Below are positions 8,422 to 16,962 of a DNA stretch of 64,000 nucleotides, piece after piece (position 1 is the stretch's first letter; each line of letters opens with the position of its first letter). The position numbers and the translations under genes are program-made. The DNA comes from Promethearchaeota archaeon. Its GTDB lineage: Archaea; Asgardarchaeota; Lokiarchaeia; Sigyniarchaeales; SOKP01. Under the pieces are notes generated by a model. It did no database searches and had not been told where the DNA came from. It saw only the letters and a list, made by a program, of their open reading frames with translations. The stretch covers positions 1 through 64,000 of the forward strand of contig JAFGGO010000061.1 in assembly GCA_016930515.1 (NCBI GenBank), written 5' to 3'.

Positions 8422-9312
8422 TTAAACGGAACCCGCAGCAAGGGGTAAATTTGTTAAATCCACATCATTTCCATCTGGATTTATACCATCTGCTAAGATA
8501 TGAGTTTGGGTTGCTATTGGAGGTGACCAAAAAAGTACAGGACCCCATTGGCTCAACGCATATCCATGGTAATATTCAAATTTTACTTTTACATCTAAGT
8601 CCACAATGCGCTCATGGTGTACAAGAATATGACCAAATGATGGCTCTTCCCACACAATTCCATCGTTCCATTGTTTTGCAACATCGTTATGCACTTGAAA
8701 TTTTACGCAAGCCTGGAAATCATGTCCCCGGTAATGAGTGCTTTCGTAATACCCCAAATACCGATAACTATCTTGTATGGGGGGATTCACTTGAGGATGA
8801 GCACTATGCGAACATCCTTGGGTTGTAGATTGTGTACTAAAACTTAAGCCATAAAGCTGAAGCCCCACTGAATACTGCCACTCATCAGGTGTTGCTGAAC
8901 CATAATCCATGTCTCCGTTCCACGTTATCAAATCGCTTGGTGGGGCAGCCCAACGAGTTACAGTGAAGTGGTTATACGATCCCTTGATCGTTACATAATC
9001 GTAATATCTAGCAAATAGGTAGAAATATACTCTTACACCAGTAAACCAGCCATAATCCGAGAATGCTTGTTTTCCATATGTATAGACAGCATATTCTGTA
9101 AACCCTCCTTGCCCAGAATCGTCATATACCACATGTCCTGGTATTTGTACTTTAGATTTTAATTCATTTCCACCAACAACCCAGGTTCTATCTTCAACCC
9201 CACCACAAGTTATATAATCAGACGCATGGGCGTTTACAACCAAGGTAAGCAGGATAAAAACGGATGCGATGCTCCCTATAAGTAATACTTTCTTTTGAGT
9301 TTTAGATTTCAT
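8422..9312 (-). CDS. Secreted hypothetical protein, aromatic-rich
   Basis: A 296-residue protein with a signal peptide: MKSKTQKK, a hydrophobic core (VLLIGSIASVFILLTLVVN) and AHA as a likely cleavage site near residue 30. The mature part is rich in Tyr, Trp, His and Gly (YFYLFARYYDYV, WNGDMDYGSATPDEWQYSVGLQLYG) and has few Lys, as in extracellular beta-structured proteins. Three Cys residues are visible in the mature part (one near the N-terminus, two in the centre). No known domain was recognised. The gene is bracketed by the direct repeats at 8303 and 9447 and preceded by an inverted repeat at 9341. It could be a small inserted cargo gene. Confidence 0.7.
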   Translation of the reverse strand: MKSKTQKKVLLIGSIASVFILLTLVVNAHASDYITCGGVEDRTWVVGGNELKSKVQIPGHVVYDDSGQGGFTEYAVYTYGKQAFSDYGWFTGVRVYFYLFARYYDYVTIKGSYNHFTVTRWAAPPSDLITWNGDMDYGSATPDEWQYSVGLQLYGLSFSTQSTTQGCSHSAHPQVNPPIQDSYRYLGYYESTHYRGHDFQACVKFQVHNDVAKQWNDGIVWEEPSFGHILVHHERIVDLDVKVKFEYYHGYALSQWGPVLFWSPPIATQTHILADGINPDGNDVDLTNLPLAAGSV

Positions 9313-9340
9313 AATTTATGTTCCTATTTTTATTTTTTGA

Positions 9341-9357
9341 TACCAGATAACCTGGTA
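9341..9357. promoter_or_regulatory. Inverted repeat, possible operator
   Basis: TACCAG and CTGGTA form a perfect 6-base inverted repeat around a 5-base centre, 29-45 bases upstream of the ATG of the secreted-protein gene at 9312. The position fits a repressor site near the promoter. There is no evidence for which regulator would bind. Confidence 0.3.
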
Positions 9358-9446
9358 AAGTCCTCAATTAACTATTGAATTTAAATATTATGAAACGATC
9401 AATCGAGGTTTGATCCAATCAATTGATTTAATCATTGATATTAAAA

Positions 9447-9472
9447 GCGATTCATATCCACGACTTCGAAAA
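9447..9472. repeat. Direct repeat copy 2 (3' end of the intact ParB-like gene)
   Basis: Partner of 8303-8328 with 24 of 26 bases identical. It covers the last codons and stop of the ParB-like gene. The two copies enclose about 1.1 kb containing only the secreted-protein gene. Confidence 0.65.
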
Positions 9473-10087
9473 GTCCCTGTTCTTGAACAGGTCTCCCAGC
9501 CCGACGAACTGCTTGAGCTTGAGCACCTCGTCCTTTTCCATGCCCAACTGCTCGGCAATCTTCTTATCGCTCACGCCCTTCAAGTATAGCTCGGCCACGA
9601 TGTCTGCCATGCCCCGAACCTCGTGCGTTCCTCGGGCGCGATTGTGCCTGATTGTCGACGCCATGCGCTCCACGATGGGCTTGTCGATGGTCACGACGGG
9701 AAGATATCCCCGAATCCGTCCCGCAACGTCCTCGTATTCCTTTCCGACCCTATTCCTGTGAAACCCGTCCACGACGACATACTTGTCGAGCTCCTTGTCG
9801 TGATAGGCCACGATGGGCTGCGTGTACCCGTCTTCCTTGATCGACAAGTGGAGCAGTCTCATTTCGGGCGGCGCCACCTTGTTAGGGTTGTAGTCGTTTC
9901 CCTCCACTTTATCGGCCGGTACCCACTGGATGAGGTCCACGGGCTCGGCGTTCAGGGGGCTCATCTCGAACAAGAGTCGCTTCATCTCGTTTGCAAGTAA
10001 GACTTTTTCAGCAAGCGGGAAATTGTTCACGTCCCGCAACAGTTTCTTAAATTCGCTCAATACCTCGTTTTTATCTCGTGCGCTCAT
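9452..10087 (-). CDS. ParB-like nuclease-domain protein (IbrB-like)
   Basis: A 211-residue protein with the ParB/sulfiredoxin-like core: LSIKEDGYTQPIVAYHD, then KYVVVDGFHRNRVGKEY (the GxxR/GFHR motif), and a C-terminal helical part ending LKQFVGLGDLFKNRDFSKSWI. Length and ends agree with IbrB-type proteins, which are encoded with an IbrA-type PAPS-reductase-like partner, as is the case here: the partner ends 7 bases upstream. The gene is clearly more GC-rich than the AT-rich genes around the window, which suggests transfer. The role of Ibr proteins is poorly known; regulation and DNA modification have been proposed. Confidence 0.8.
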   Translation of the reverse strand: MSARDKNEVLSEFKKLLRDVNNFPLAEKVLLANEMKRLLFEMSPLNAEPVDLIQWVPADKVEGNDYNPNKVAPPEMRLLHLSIKEDGYTQPIVAYHDKELDKYVVVDGFHRNRVGKEYEDVAGRIRGYLPVVTIDKPIVERMASTIRHNRARGTHEVRGMADIVAELYLKGVSDKKIAEQLGMEKDEVLKLKQFVGLGDLFKNRDFSKSWI

Positions 10088-10094
10088 CTTGCGA

Positions 10095-10895
10095 TTACTC
10101 GCCGTATTGTTCTTTTAATCTTAATAATCGAGGGTATCCCCCCACCACGCTCCCGAACGAGAGCGTCTTGCAATTGAGGTCGTTCTTGAGAACGCACTTG
10201 GCGATCCGTTCCCAGCTCGGGAGCTTCCTGCGCTTCGAGCCGTCCGGGGCGTTCCAGCGCGGGTCAGACTTATCGGGCGTGGCATCGGGCACGTCCTCCC
10301 TGCTCCACTTTTCTTCGACCTCCCACCACATCAAGAACTGTTCGATGCGTTCCTGATACACGTGTGCTTGGTATTTCGGAATCGTGTTCAGCAGGAAATT
10401 TGCGTACTCCTTCCAAGTGTATTGGTCGGGCTTTACGACCTTGCCGTTGCCAAGGATCTTGAGACCCCGATAGATGTTCCCAAAATTTGCGCCCGCAACG
10501 CGCTCGACGACCTTAAACCACGTGTCGGGCTCGATCTTCCGAAACAAGTCCAGGCCCTTGCGCTGGTCGTCGCCGTAGGGCTGGCAAATCCTCGCCTCGT
10601 GAATGGACCGTCCGGTTATGTAGATGAGGTCGTAAATCTTGTTGTACTTGAGGCCAAACTTGCCCACGGCCGTCCATATATCCTCGGTCTTCCAGTCGTA
10701 AATGGGATAGGCGTTGTACAGGTCTTTTCTCACCCGCGTGGTCCAGTTGTGCCCCTTGTAGGTGGACTCGTCGGTCTCTTTCTTAACCGCGAGGAACCGA
10801 TGCAACGACTCGTCCGAGCGAATGGCGATCAAGGCCGCCGTTTTTTCGCCCGAGAATTGGTACGAGACCTTCGTGGATGGTAGAATAGAAAGCAA
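10095..10895 (-). CDS. PAPS-reductase-like protein (IbrA/DUF3440), N-terminally truncated
   Basis: 266 residues from a TTG. The family core is excellent: AALIAIRSDESLHRF, YNAYPIYDWKTEDIWTAVGKFGLKYNKIYD, ARICQPYGDDQRKGLDLF, then VVERVAGANFG and a C-terminal PSWERIAKCVLKND. Members of this family are normally about 400 residues and begin with a PP-loop (SGGKDS) domain. That first part of about 150 residues is missing: upstream of about 10880 no minus frame resembles it. The gene is GC-rich and operonic with the ParB-like gene. Without the PP-loop it should not bind ATP in the usual way, so it is probably inactive unless the missing part lies elsewhere. Confidence 0.75.
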   Translation of the reverse strand: MLSILPSTKVSYQFSGEKTAALIAIRSDESLHRFLAVKKETDESTYKGHNWTTRVRKDLYNAYPIYDWKTEDIWTAVGKFGLKYNKIYDLIYITGRSIHEARICQPYGDDQRKGLDLFRKIEPDTWFKVVERVAGANFGNIYRGLKILGNGKVVKPDQYTWKEYANFLLNTIPKYQAHVYQERIEQFLMWWEVEEKWSREDVPDATPDKSDPRWNAPDGSKRRKLPSWERIAKCVLKNDLNCKTLSFGSVVGGYPRLLRLKEQYGE

Positions 10896-11103
10896 GGTCG
10901 TACCACTTGATAACGAGCTGAGGCAGGTACAAGGGTGGGAAAGCGACCAGAAGGACGTGTTCTCGTTGCGATATTACACCGCCATCAGCCAGACGGTTGG
11001 ACGCCGTTACACGCTTTCGGTTCAGGATACCACGACCAACATCGTGCCGACCAAGCCATACAACCAGTACTTGCCGTGGCTCGGAGGTTTAAGAGAAGGA
11101 AAA
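10880..11103 (+). other. GC-rich coding-like fragment fused in frame ahead of the orphan gene
   Basis: On the plus strand this stretch reads as plausible protein (DVFSLRYYTAISQTVGRRY, then NIVPTKPYNQYLPWLGG). It has C/G-rich third positions and is in frame with the ATG at 11104. Base composition drops sharply at about 11095, where the AT-rich orphan gene begins. It is probably the 3' part of a different gene, joined by chance or by recombination. I do not recognise it. Confidence 0.35.
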
Positions 11104-13284
11104 ATGACTAGACTCGAATATAGGATGCCATCTCCTCAAGAGATAATAGAGAACTATGGAGAAGAGTTTACAATTGAAAAATGTTATGAAATATTTTCAG
11201 ACATTATGCTTCCTTTTAATGAAGTTCCTTTCACAAGGAAAGTTATTCCATATATCGACCAATATTTAGACATTCTAAATGGCTTTTTTATTAGTCCAGA
11301 TTTTAATAATTTTATTTTAGGTCCAAGCCATAGCGAAATTAACAATCGAATTAGTGAATTATTTCTATCTAATGGCCTATTAGACGAAGATTCTCTTTTA
11401 AAGTTCCTTTGGATGGATTCTAATGGAGCATTCAGGAGGACTCAAATAATGGAAGGAGGAGGAGAGGAGATCTTTACCACTAAAGCCTGGTTAGAAAATA
11501 TTCGCCAAAAAATTATCGAATATCAAGGAACAGATAGATCTTTATTAAAAGCTCAGACTATAATCGAAGATAGGGCATCAAGACAAGATCACGCAGAGAG
11601 CTTAAATCTCTTAGAACGAGAAAAATTCACAGAAGAAGAAGCGAATTTAGGTGAAGCGATTCTTGAAGCCATTATGGAGGCATTCGGTCATTTTACAGTC
11701 CGTTTGACCTTCGGAAACATGCTTGATTACTACTATACTATCAATGGAATTGGAATTAAAGTAATGCAACGTCCTGCCCTCAATACTCGCGAATATGATA
11801 GGGGATCCCAAGCAGATGTTTTACCATCAATGTTAAATCATATAGGATTAATTCTTTCAACATCTAGATATGATAGTAATATTATTCGTATTAGAGACGA
11901 TCTAAAAGTGAATCATCTTTTTTCGTTCTTGTTTTTGGACAACAAAATAAATTTACCATTGATAGATTCAAGCGATATTTCAAAAGAAATATATCTAAAA
12001 ATTGGACCATTAATAGGAGTGCAATCTCAAAAATCATTAGTTAGATATATTCCTAAACGCTTATCACAAGATTTTGCCAAGAATTTTGTATATAATTTTT
12101 ACAAATTTAGTGAAAATGTTTATTCTATTGATGATAATTTCATAGAAAAAAGTTACATACAATCTCAAGATAATTTATACGATTTCTTAAAAGCTGAATT
12201 CCATAAAAAGATAATTTTGGGAAATTACTTGGGAGATATGAGGCTCGATAGAGATTTACTTGACAAGATATTAAGTAACGTGAGGATTAAATTATATAAT
12301 ACCAAATACCACACTTCATTTAAGAGTATAAGTAGGATAATCGAAGCTTCTCTATATTACGATAAAAATATTCCCTTAAATGTTCGTGCAAATACGATAG
12401 ATCTTGAAATTGACCAGGTTATCGATCCCAAGACTAATAGACCTTTCAAGTTAACTATTCAAAAGGAAGAATTACTCCAAGTCGATTTTAAATTATGGGG
12501 TAGAGGCGATATACTTAGTTCCATTAGTAAGGAGACCACCAAATCAGCATTAACGAGTACTGTTTCCAATTTAATGGATCATTTAAAAGAATTAATTATG
12601 GATGAAACCGTAGGAAATAAGAAAGTAAGAATATTCCCTCTCGTAAGGATTGTATCTGGAGGAAAAGATTATGGATATCAATATTTAGTACCCGATAGAA
12701 AAGCAGATGGAAGCATAAAGGCAAAGGCTTTAAAATATTTAACCTATTTACCAAAATCCAAACCTTATTTTGATATTGATTTGTCCAATCCTGGATCAAA
12801 ACAATTCAAGCAAAGTCTTTACCAATTAGAACACATTATATTTTCTTTACTTCCTGACATGCAAGGAGATTTAGCATTTATTGTAAAAGAACAAGATGCA
12901 ACTTATAATGATGGAAAAATGTTATTTGGTTTCAATCGAGAAGGATATTTTGATAAAGACGAGTTATTTTCTGATGGATCAGGAGGAAACGATCTCAGGA
13001 GCGCAAATAATTATATTAATTATCCCATGATAATTCAGACTGCTTTGTATAAATTCAAACAAGCAGATTGGGATAAATTCATTGGTACTAATTTTCCACT
13101 TCGAGGTGATGCAATAGGTAGTTTCTTTACAGATTATATGATATACTTGAAAACCAGTCAAGACGAAAGAGCAATTTATTTAAGAGAATCTATTTTGACT
13201 CCGTATTTGTATAGTCTCCCGAGTAATTTAAATAAGCAAAGATTTATCACGGAAGATGATTTTCCTTTTTATATTTTAACTTAA
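11104..13284 (+). CDS. Large unrecognised protein (726 residues)
   Basis: Start chosen at the ATG at 11104, preceded by a purine-rich AAGAGAAGG. The open frame continues upstream to 10762, but that part is GC-rich and partly antisense to the IbrA-like gene. The protein is soluble-looking and mixed alpha/beta, with no membrane segment or signal peptide. It has an acidic helical part (TEEEANLGEAILEAIMEAF) and later IVSGGKDYGYQYLVPDRK and GGNDLRSANNYINYP. The SGGKD string lacks a PP-loop context. I recognise no family. Its size, isolation and place next to a transferred GC-rich segment make a viral or mobile origin possible. It ends convergent with the LRR gene, the two stop codons sharing TTAA. 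Confidence 0.7.
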   Translation: MTRLEYRMPSPQEIIENYGEEFTIEKCYEIFSDIMLPFNEVPFTRKVIPYIDQYLDILNGFFISPDFNNFILGPSHSEINNRISELFLSNGLLDEDSLLKFLWMDSNGAFRRTQIMEGGGEEIFTTKAWLENIRQKIIEYQGTDRSLLKAQTIIEDRASRQDHAESLNLLEREKFTEEEANLGEAILEAIMEAFGHFTVRLTFGNMLDYYYTINGIGIKVMQRPALNTREYDRGSQADVLPSMLNHIGLILSTSRYDSNIIRIRDDLKVNHLFSFLFLDNKINLPLIDSSDISKEIYLKIGPLIGVQSQKSLVRYIPKRLSQDFAKNFVYNFYKFSENVYSIDDNFIEKSYIQSQDNLYDFLKAEFHKKIILGNYLGDMRLDRDLLDKILSNVRIKLYNTKYHTSFKSISRIIEASLYYDKNIPLNVRANTIDLEIDQVIDPKTNRPFKLTIQKEELLQVDFKLWGRGDILSSISKETTKSALTSTVSNLMDHLKELIMDETVGNKKVRIFPLVRIVSGGKDYGYQYLVPDRKADGSIKAKALKYLTYLPKSKPYFDIDLSNPGSKQFKQSLYQLEHIIFSLLPDMQGDLAFIVKEQDATYNDGKMLFGFNREGYFDKDELFSDGSGGNDLRSANNYINYPMIIQTALYKFKQADWDKFIGTNFPLRGDAIGSFFTDYMIYLKTSQDERAIYLRESILTPYLYSLPSNLNKQRFITEDDFPFYILT

Positions 13285-14366
13285 TATCCGATCCAAGCAC
13301 ACATTCCCTTTTTTTTAAATTCTTCTTCTTTTTTTTTAATGGCGTTAAATCCAATCGAATAGTACAGGACGCCATCGCTAATTTCTACGATTTCAAGCGA
13401 ATCCATCGAAAGGAGAAAATCGGGAAACTCGCTCAATCTTATATTTTCCATGTATATCTCTTCGAGGTGAGTCAGTTCAGAGATAAATTCGGGCAATTCC
13501 CATCCAAATCGCTCTAATTCGTGATAATGATCTTGGGGATCGAATCCGTAGCCTTCTGGAAAGTAGGATAACTGTAATTTGACCACGTGCTTGTCTCTTA
13601 CCGCGTACGCGTTGTTAGCGCCGTTAATGGGGCGGTTATAGGCTCTAAACGGGTTTTGTCTCGCCTCTTCTCCGAGCTCCTCGATATTTATCGCTTGGAT
13701 GTTGGCGAGGGAAGTTAAAGGTCGTTCGGCCGATAGAAAGAGTTTGACTTTCTTTTTTGCACTTTCCAGAGATATGCCTTTTGCTTCGGCGTATTTAGGC
13801 GCGATGGTATCGTTCAAGTAATCCTGGAGCCTTCTCATAGTATCAGCATCCTCTGGCGACAGCAGAACGGACAGTAATTCGTCTTGCGATAAGTAATTAA
13901 CATATTGCTCTTCGATGAGAAAATCCACGACGGGCTGATATCCGCCGTCGATTCGTTTCGCAATTTCCTCCTTGAAGACTTTTCTGGCCAGGGGATCGCC
14001 TGCCTCGGTAAGCTCCTTGAGAAGTGGGAACGCAAGATTATTTCGTAGCAAGCGAGTATCGTAATCGTGCTCGGTCCAGGCTTGTAGGTTGCTGCAATGA
14101 CCCCAGAACTCGATTTCTGCTGGAATGACGCCCTGCTTCCTTTCTTCGGAAACGAATTCTAACGAATCGTCGAGTCGCTCTGAAGCTTGATCTATCGATT
14201 CCATCTCCTCGAATTCCTGGTCGTCGTCAGCACGAGCGCTCAATAAGAGAAAAGCGCATGTTCGAAAATACTTTCCCGATATGTATATCCTTGTTTCGCC
14301 AGATTCTAACTTTAACGATAAAAATTTGCTGACGACGAATTCGGTGGGAACGCTCATCAAGATCAT
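13281..14366 (-). CDS. Asgard-type helical domain plus leucine-rich-repeat protein
   Basis: A 361-residue cytosolic protein. The N-terminal part (VPTEFVVSKFLSLKL, ETRIYISGKYFRTCAFLLL) is followed by a conserved helical block: IEFWGHCSNLQAWTEHDYDT, LLRNNLAFPLLKELTEAGD and ARKVFKEEIAKRI. After about 100 more residues comes a C-terminal leucine-rich piece (LPEFISELTHLEEIYMENIRLSEFPDFLLSMDSL). As I recall, this FWGHCSNLQ/LAFPLLK block followed by LRRs is common in Lokiarchaeal proteins and supports the taxonomic call. Function is unknown and probably protein binding. Convergent with the orphan gene. Confidence 0.8.
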   Translation of the reverse strand: MILMSVPTEFVVSKFLSLKLESGETRIYISGKYFRTCAFLLLSARADDDQEFEEMESIDQASERLDDSLEFVSEERKQGVIPAEIEFWGHCSNLQAWTEHDYDTRLLRNNLAFPLLKELTEAGDPLARKVFKEEIAKRIDGGYQPVVDFLIEEQYVNYLSQDELLSVLLSPEDADTMRRLQDYLNDTIAPKYAEAKGISLESAKKKVKLFLSAERPLTSLANIQAINIEELGEEARQNPFRAYNRPINGANNAYAVRDKHVVKLQLSYFPEGYGFDPQDHYHELERFGWELPEFISELTHLEEIYMENIRLSEFPDFLLSMDSLEIVEISDGVLYYSIGFNAIKKKEEEFKKKGMCAWIGY

Positions 14367-14650
14367 AGAAGATTAGCTTTCTTTTAAATCTTGAGGGTAA
14401 GGTGGTTTCAATGTGGCCTTGATACACAATTTTCTATCAGGTTTACCCTTCAAAATAGAAATACTGCTCGTTACACCTGTTTAATCGGCGTTAAGTCACA
14501 AATTAAGGAAAACGCTTTTAAGCAAACTCATTATATGAATGGGACACCTGTTAAAAACGATTTGATAGAATATAAGAATGAAAGGTTTGAATTCCCTTTT
14601 GCTTTTACATTTATTTACTCGTTCTTCTGGTCGTTCCGAGCGAAATGGTG

Positions 14651-15127
14651 CTATAGATATCCATTATCAAGTCTTGGACTCTTGATAGGTTTCAATACGA
14701 CGCACACCCTTTCAACGCTCCTCACGTCGCTTCGGCCTCGGAATACTTCGAGTAATGCGTCAAGCTCCGTGATTTCGGGCACTTTTACCTTGATAAGGAC
14801 GCCGCATTGCCCGGCGAGAAAGTAGACTTCTTCGCATTGAGGTAGGACTTGTGCTTCACGGAGCAAGTCTTTTATTTGCGTTTCCTCGGAAGGCATGATG
14901 GTTATGAAAGCCATGATGCCCGAATCCTCTTCTCGGCAGACTTTTATCGTGAAACGCTCGATAACTTGGTCTTCTTGGAGTTTTACCACCCGTTTCCGGA
15001 CCGTGCTCTCGCTCAGCCCTATCTCGTCAGCGATCTCGCGATACGGGCGACGCGAGTCTTCGATGAGCATTTCTAATATTCGCTTGTCTTTCTCGTCCAG
15101 ATTTTTCACTGATTGCACCTTCAACAT
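14651..15127 (-). CDS. Lrp/AsnC-family transcriptional regulator
   Basis: 158 residues. The N-terminal winged helix reads LDEKDKRILEMLIEDSRRPYREIADEIGLSESTVRKRVVKLQ, the standard Lrp/AsnC DNA-binding domain. The C-terminal RAM/AsnC effector domain follows, with VPEITELDALLEVFRGRSDVRSVERVCVVL. Archaeal homologues sense amino acids or act as global metabolic regulators. It lies 86 bases downstream of metF on the same strand, so it may be co-transcribed with, or regulate, the metF-hdr operon. Its own promoter could be the AT-rich tract at about 15160-15190. Confidence 0.9.
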   Translation of the reverse strand: MLKVQSVKNLDEKDKRILEMLIEDSRRPYREIADEIGLSESTVRKRVVKLQEDQVIERFTIKVCREEDSGIMAFITIMPSEETQIKDLLREAQVLPQCEEVYFLAGQCGVLIKVKVPEITELDALLEVFRGRSDVRSVERVCVVLKPIKSPRLDNGYL

Positions 15128-15213
15128 TATTTTTTTTGGTTGGTTTTTTTGGAAAACGGTTCTATTTGAATAATATATATAAAAAAATTACTATTTAAAG
15201 ATTTTGGTCGATT

Positions 15214-16182
15214 TTAGTAGTATTTCTTGGCGTAATCGGGATATTTGTTAAGGAGCGGGGCAAAAAGTCTTTCGTATTCGACTGCCATGCAATGGATGCC
15301 GCTTGCCTTCGAGTTTTTCTTGATCTCTTCTATGAAAGGTACGAAGAATTCCACATTTACCTTGTCGAGAGCGGCATACTTAGCCTTCTTATCCCCCTTG
15401 TTTTCCTTCTCTGCAGTCTTCAGCGCCTTGAGCAGGTCTTTTGGAACACTTACTCCAGGGATATATTGATCAAAGTACCACGCAATTCCGTAGCTTTTCA
15501 TGGGGAAAACACCCAAAAGAATTGGTACATTAAAACGCGCCAGTTCGTTGATGAATTCTTTCGCAACCTCCACATCGAAAGCCGTTTGTGTCTGTATGAA
15601 ATCTATACCTTGTTCGACTTTTCTTCCTACTTTAAGAATTTCTGGTTCCATGTACTCTCCAACGGCGTTTGGATTTGCCACGCATCCATAGTTCATTTCC
15701 ACTTTTCCCCCCGAGATTTGGTTACCCTCATAATCAGTGCCCTTATCAATGATCTTGCTTAAGAGCTCGCAGAATTGCGTGCTGTCGATGTCGTAGACGG
15801 GTCTTGCTTTTTTGTTATCACCAAGTGCTGTATGATCTCCCGTAAGCACGAGAATGTTCTTGAGTCCCATATAAGCGCCCGCAATCACGTCTCCGAATAG
15901 AGCAACGCGGTTTCGGTCCCTAACAGCTACCTGCCATACGGCCTCTATCCCGGCGTCTCGTTGTACCACGTGACTTGGTACCAACGACGACATGTAAGCG
16001 TCCCCTTGAGGACCATCAGTAACATTGGCCGCAATGATCCTTTCAGTTTTTTTCATTTCTTTTGCAGAGTGAACGATCTCGCTCATGTCCATGATCTTCT
16101 TTGGTTCCAATTCTCCCGTGAAGACGAAATGACCGTCTGCGATTGCTTTACATAGTTTACTATACGCTGGTCTCTTGGCCAT
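15214..16182 (-). CDS. metF: Methylenetetrahydrofolate reductase MetF
   Basis: 322 residues from the ATG at 16182 (MAKRPAYSKL). That start is chosen over an upstream one because it follows the metV stop by one base and has a GGAGGAGG ribosome site inside the metV end. Family features: HFVFTGELEPKK at the N-terminus, VTDGPQGDAYMSSL, then NILVLTGDHTALGD, the TIM-barrel flavin-binding region, and GIDFIQTQTAFDVE. The enzyme reduces methylene- to methyl-tetrahydrofolate or an analogous pterin with FAD/FMN. It is the last gene of the hdrA-hdrC-hdrB-metV-metF run, so the electrons are probably supplied through the Hdr proteins. Confidence 0.9.
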   Translation of the reverse strand: MAKRPAYSKLCKAIADGHFVFTGELEPKKIMDMSEIVHSAKEMKKTERIIAANVTDGPQGDAYMSSLVPSHVVQRDAGIEAVWQVAVRDRNRVALFGDVIAGAYMGLKNILVLTGDHTALGDNKKARPVYDIDSTQFCELLSKIIDKGTDYEGNQISGGKVEMNYGCVANPNAVGEYMEPEILKVGRKVEQGIDFIQTQTAFDVEVAKEFINELARFNVPILLGVFPMKSYGIAWYFDQYIPGVSVPKDLLKALKTAEKENKGDKKAKYAALDKVNVEFFVPFIEEIKKNSKASGIHCMAVEYERLFAPLLNKYPDYAKKYY

Positions 16183-16183
16183 T

Positions 16184-16879
16184 CTATTTCGCCTCCTCCT
16201 TTGTCTCCTCTTCGTTAGTGTATTCCTTGAAAATTTTAATGTAACCCGGACTGGTCGACGTGCGGTAATCACGTGCGGGACGATATACATTGAATAAGTC
16301 AAGCCTTCCGACCGCTTTTAATCGCTTGTAGATTTCGATCCAAGCACAGGGAATTGTATATCCTCCCACTTCACATTTACCATCAACGGTTCCACCACAA
16401 GGACCGTTCATTAAATGCTTGGCGCAACTCGCCCGTGGACATATTCCCCCCGTTTCTCCAATTATGCAATCACCACATTCTTCGCAATATTCGATAAAGT
16501 TATTCTCACCGTTATTTTGAACCCCACCAAACATGCTGTTTTGAGCGGGAAAGGTAAGAATTTCGCTTGCAACCTTGTTCATCATGACAACGCCAAGACC
16601 GCACGCAAGCGACACGATCGCCTCATATTCTCCGATGAAAGGTCTGATAGTCGTGGCCGCAATCCTGTCGTCGCATTGACGCAACACTGTCGTTGCTTTC
16701 CATATCAGCTTTTTTCCTTCCGTTTTAGCCTTCAATTCAAGGAGTTGTCCCAAAACTTTAGCTTCGTTTATAGAACGAGGAGGTTGACAACACCCGTCGC
16801 ACCCCGCAATTAAAATCTTGGAATATTGCTTTATCATGTCGTAAATTTCGTTTATATCTTTTTGTTGTGTAATTATCAT
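16184..16879 (-). CDS. metV: MetV, methylene-THF reductase partner (MTHFR C-terminal domain)
   Basis: 231 residues. The Cys-rich pattern matches MetV, the iron-sulfur partner of MetF in acetogens: ILIAGCDGCCQPP near the N-terminus, then CEECGDCIIGETGGICPRASCAKHLMNGPCGG. It links the flavin of MetF to Hdr or ferredoxin electron carriers. Its stop lies 1 base before the metF start and it follows hdrB by 83 bases. The C-terminus (KEYTNEEETKEEAK) is a short charged tail. Confidence 0.9.
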   Translation of the reverse strand: MIITQQKDINEIYDMIKQYSKILIAGCDGCCQPPRSINEAKVLGQLLELKAKTEGKKLIWKATTVLRQCDDRIAATTIRPFIGEYEAIVSLACGLGVVMMNKVASEILTFPAQNSMFGGVQNNGENNFIEYCEECGDCIIGETGGICPRASCAKHLMNGPCGGTVDGKCEVGGYTIPCAWIEIYKRLKAVGRLDLFNVYRPARDYRTSTSPGYIKIFKEYTNEEETKEEAK

Positions 16880-16962
16880 TTCATATTTTACTCCATATCT
16901 TTTGTTCTTTTTTTCTTTATTAATAGTATTTTTTATTATCGCAAAAAATTCAATTATTTAGG

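Noticed and set aside
8382..8828. Plus-strand open frame opposite the secreted protein
   Set aside because: Mostly antisense to the gene with a clear signal peptide; His/Leu-rich translation is typical of a shadow frame.
9300..9450. Mobile element with terminal inverted repeats
   Set aside because: Only a short 6-base inverted repeat is present; no transposase or integrase is encoded nearby.
10362..10883. Plus-strand 173-codon frame
   Set aside because: Antisense to the IbrA-like gene in GC-rich DNA, where long shadow frames are common.
12640..12690. SGGKD string in the orphan protein as a PP-loop
   Set aside because: It lies mid-protein without the preceding hydrophobic strand and following helix of PP-loop ATPases.
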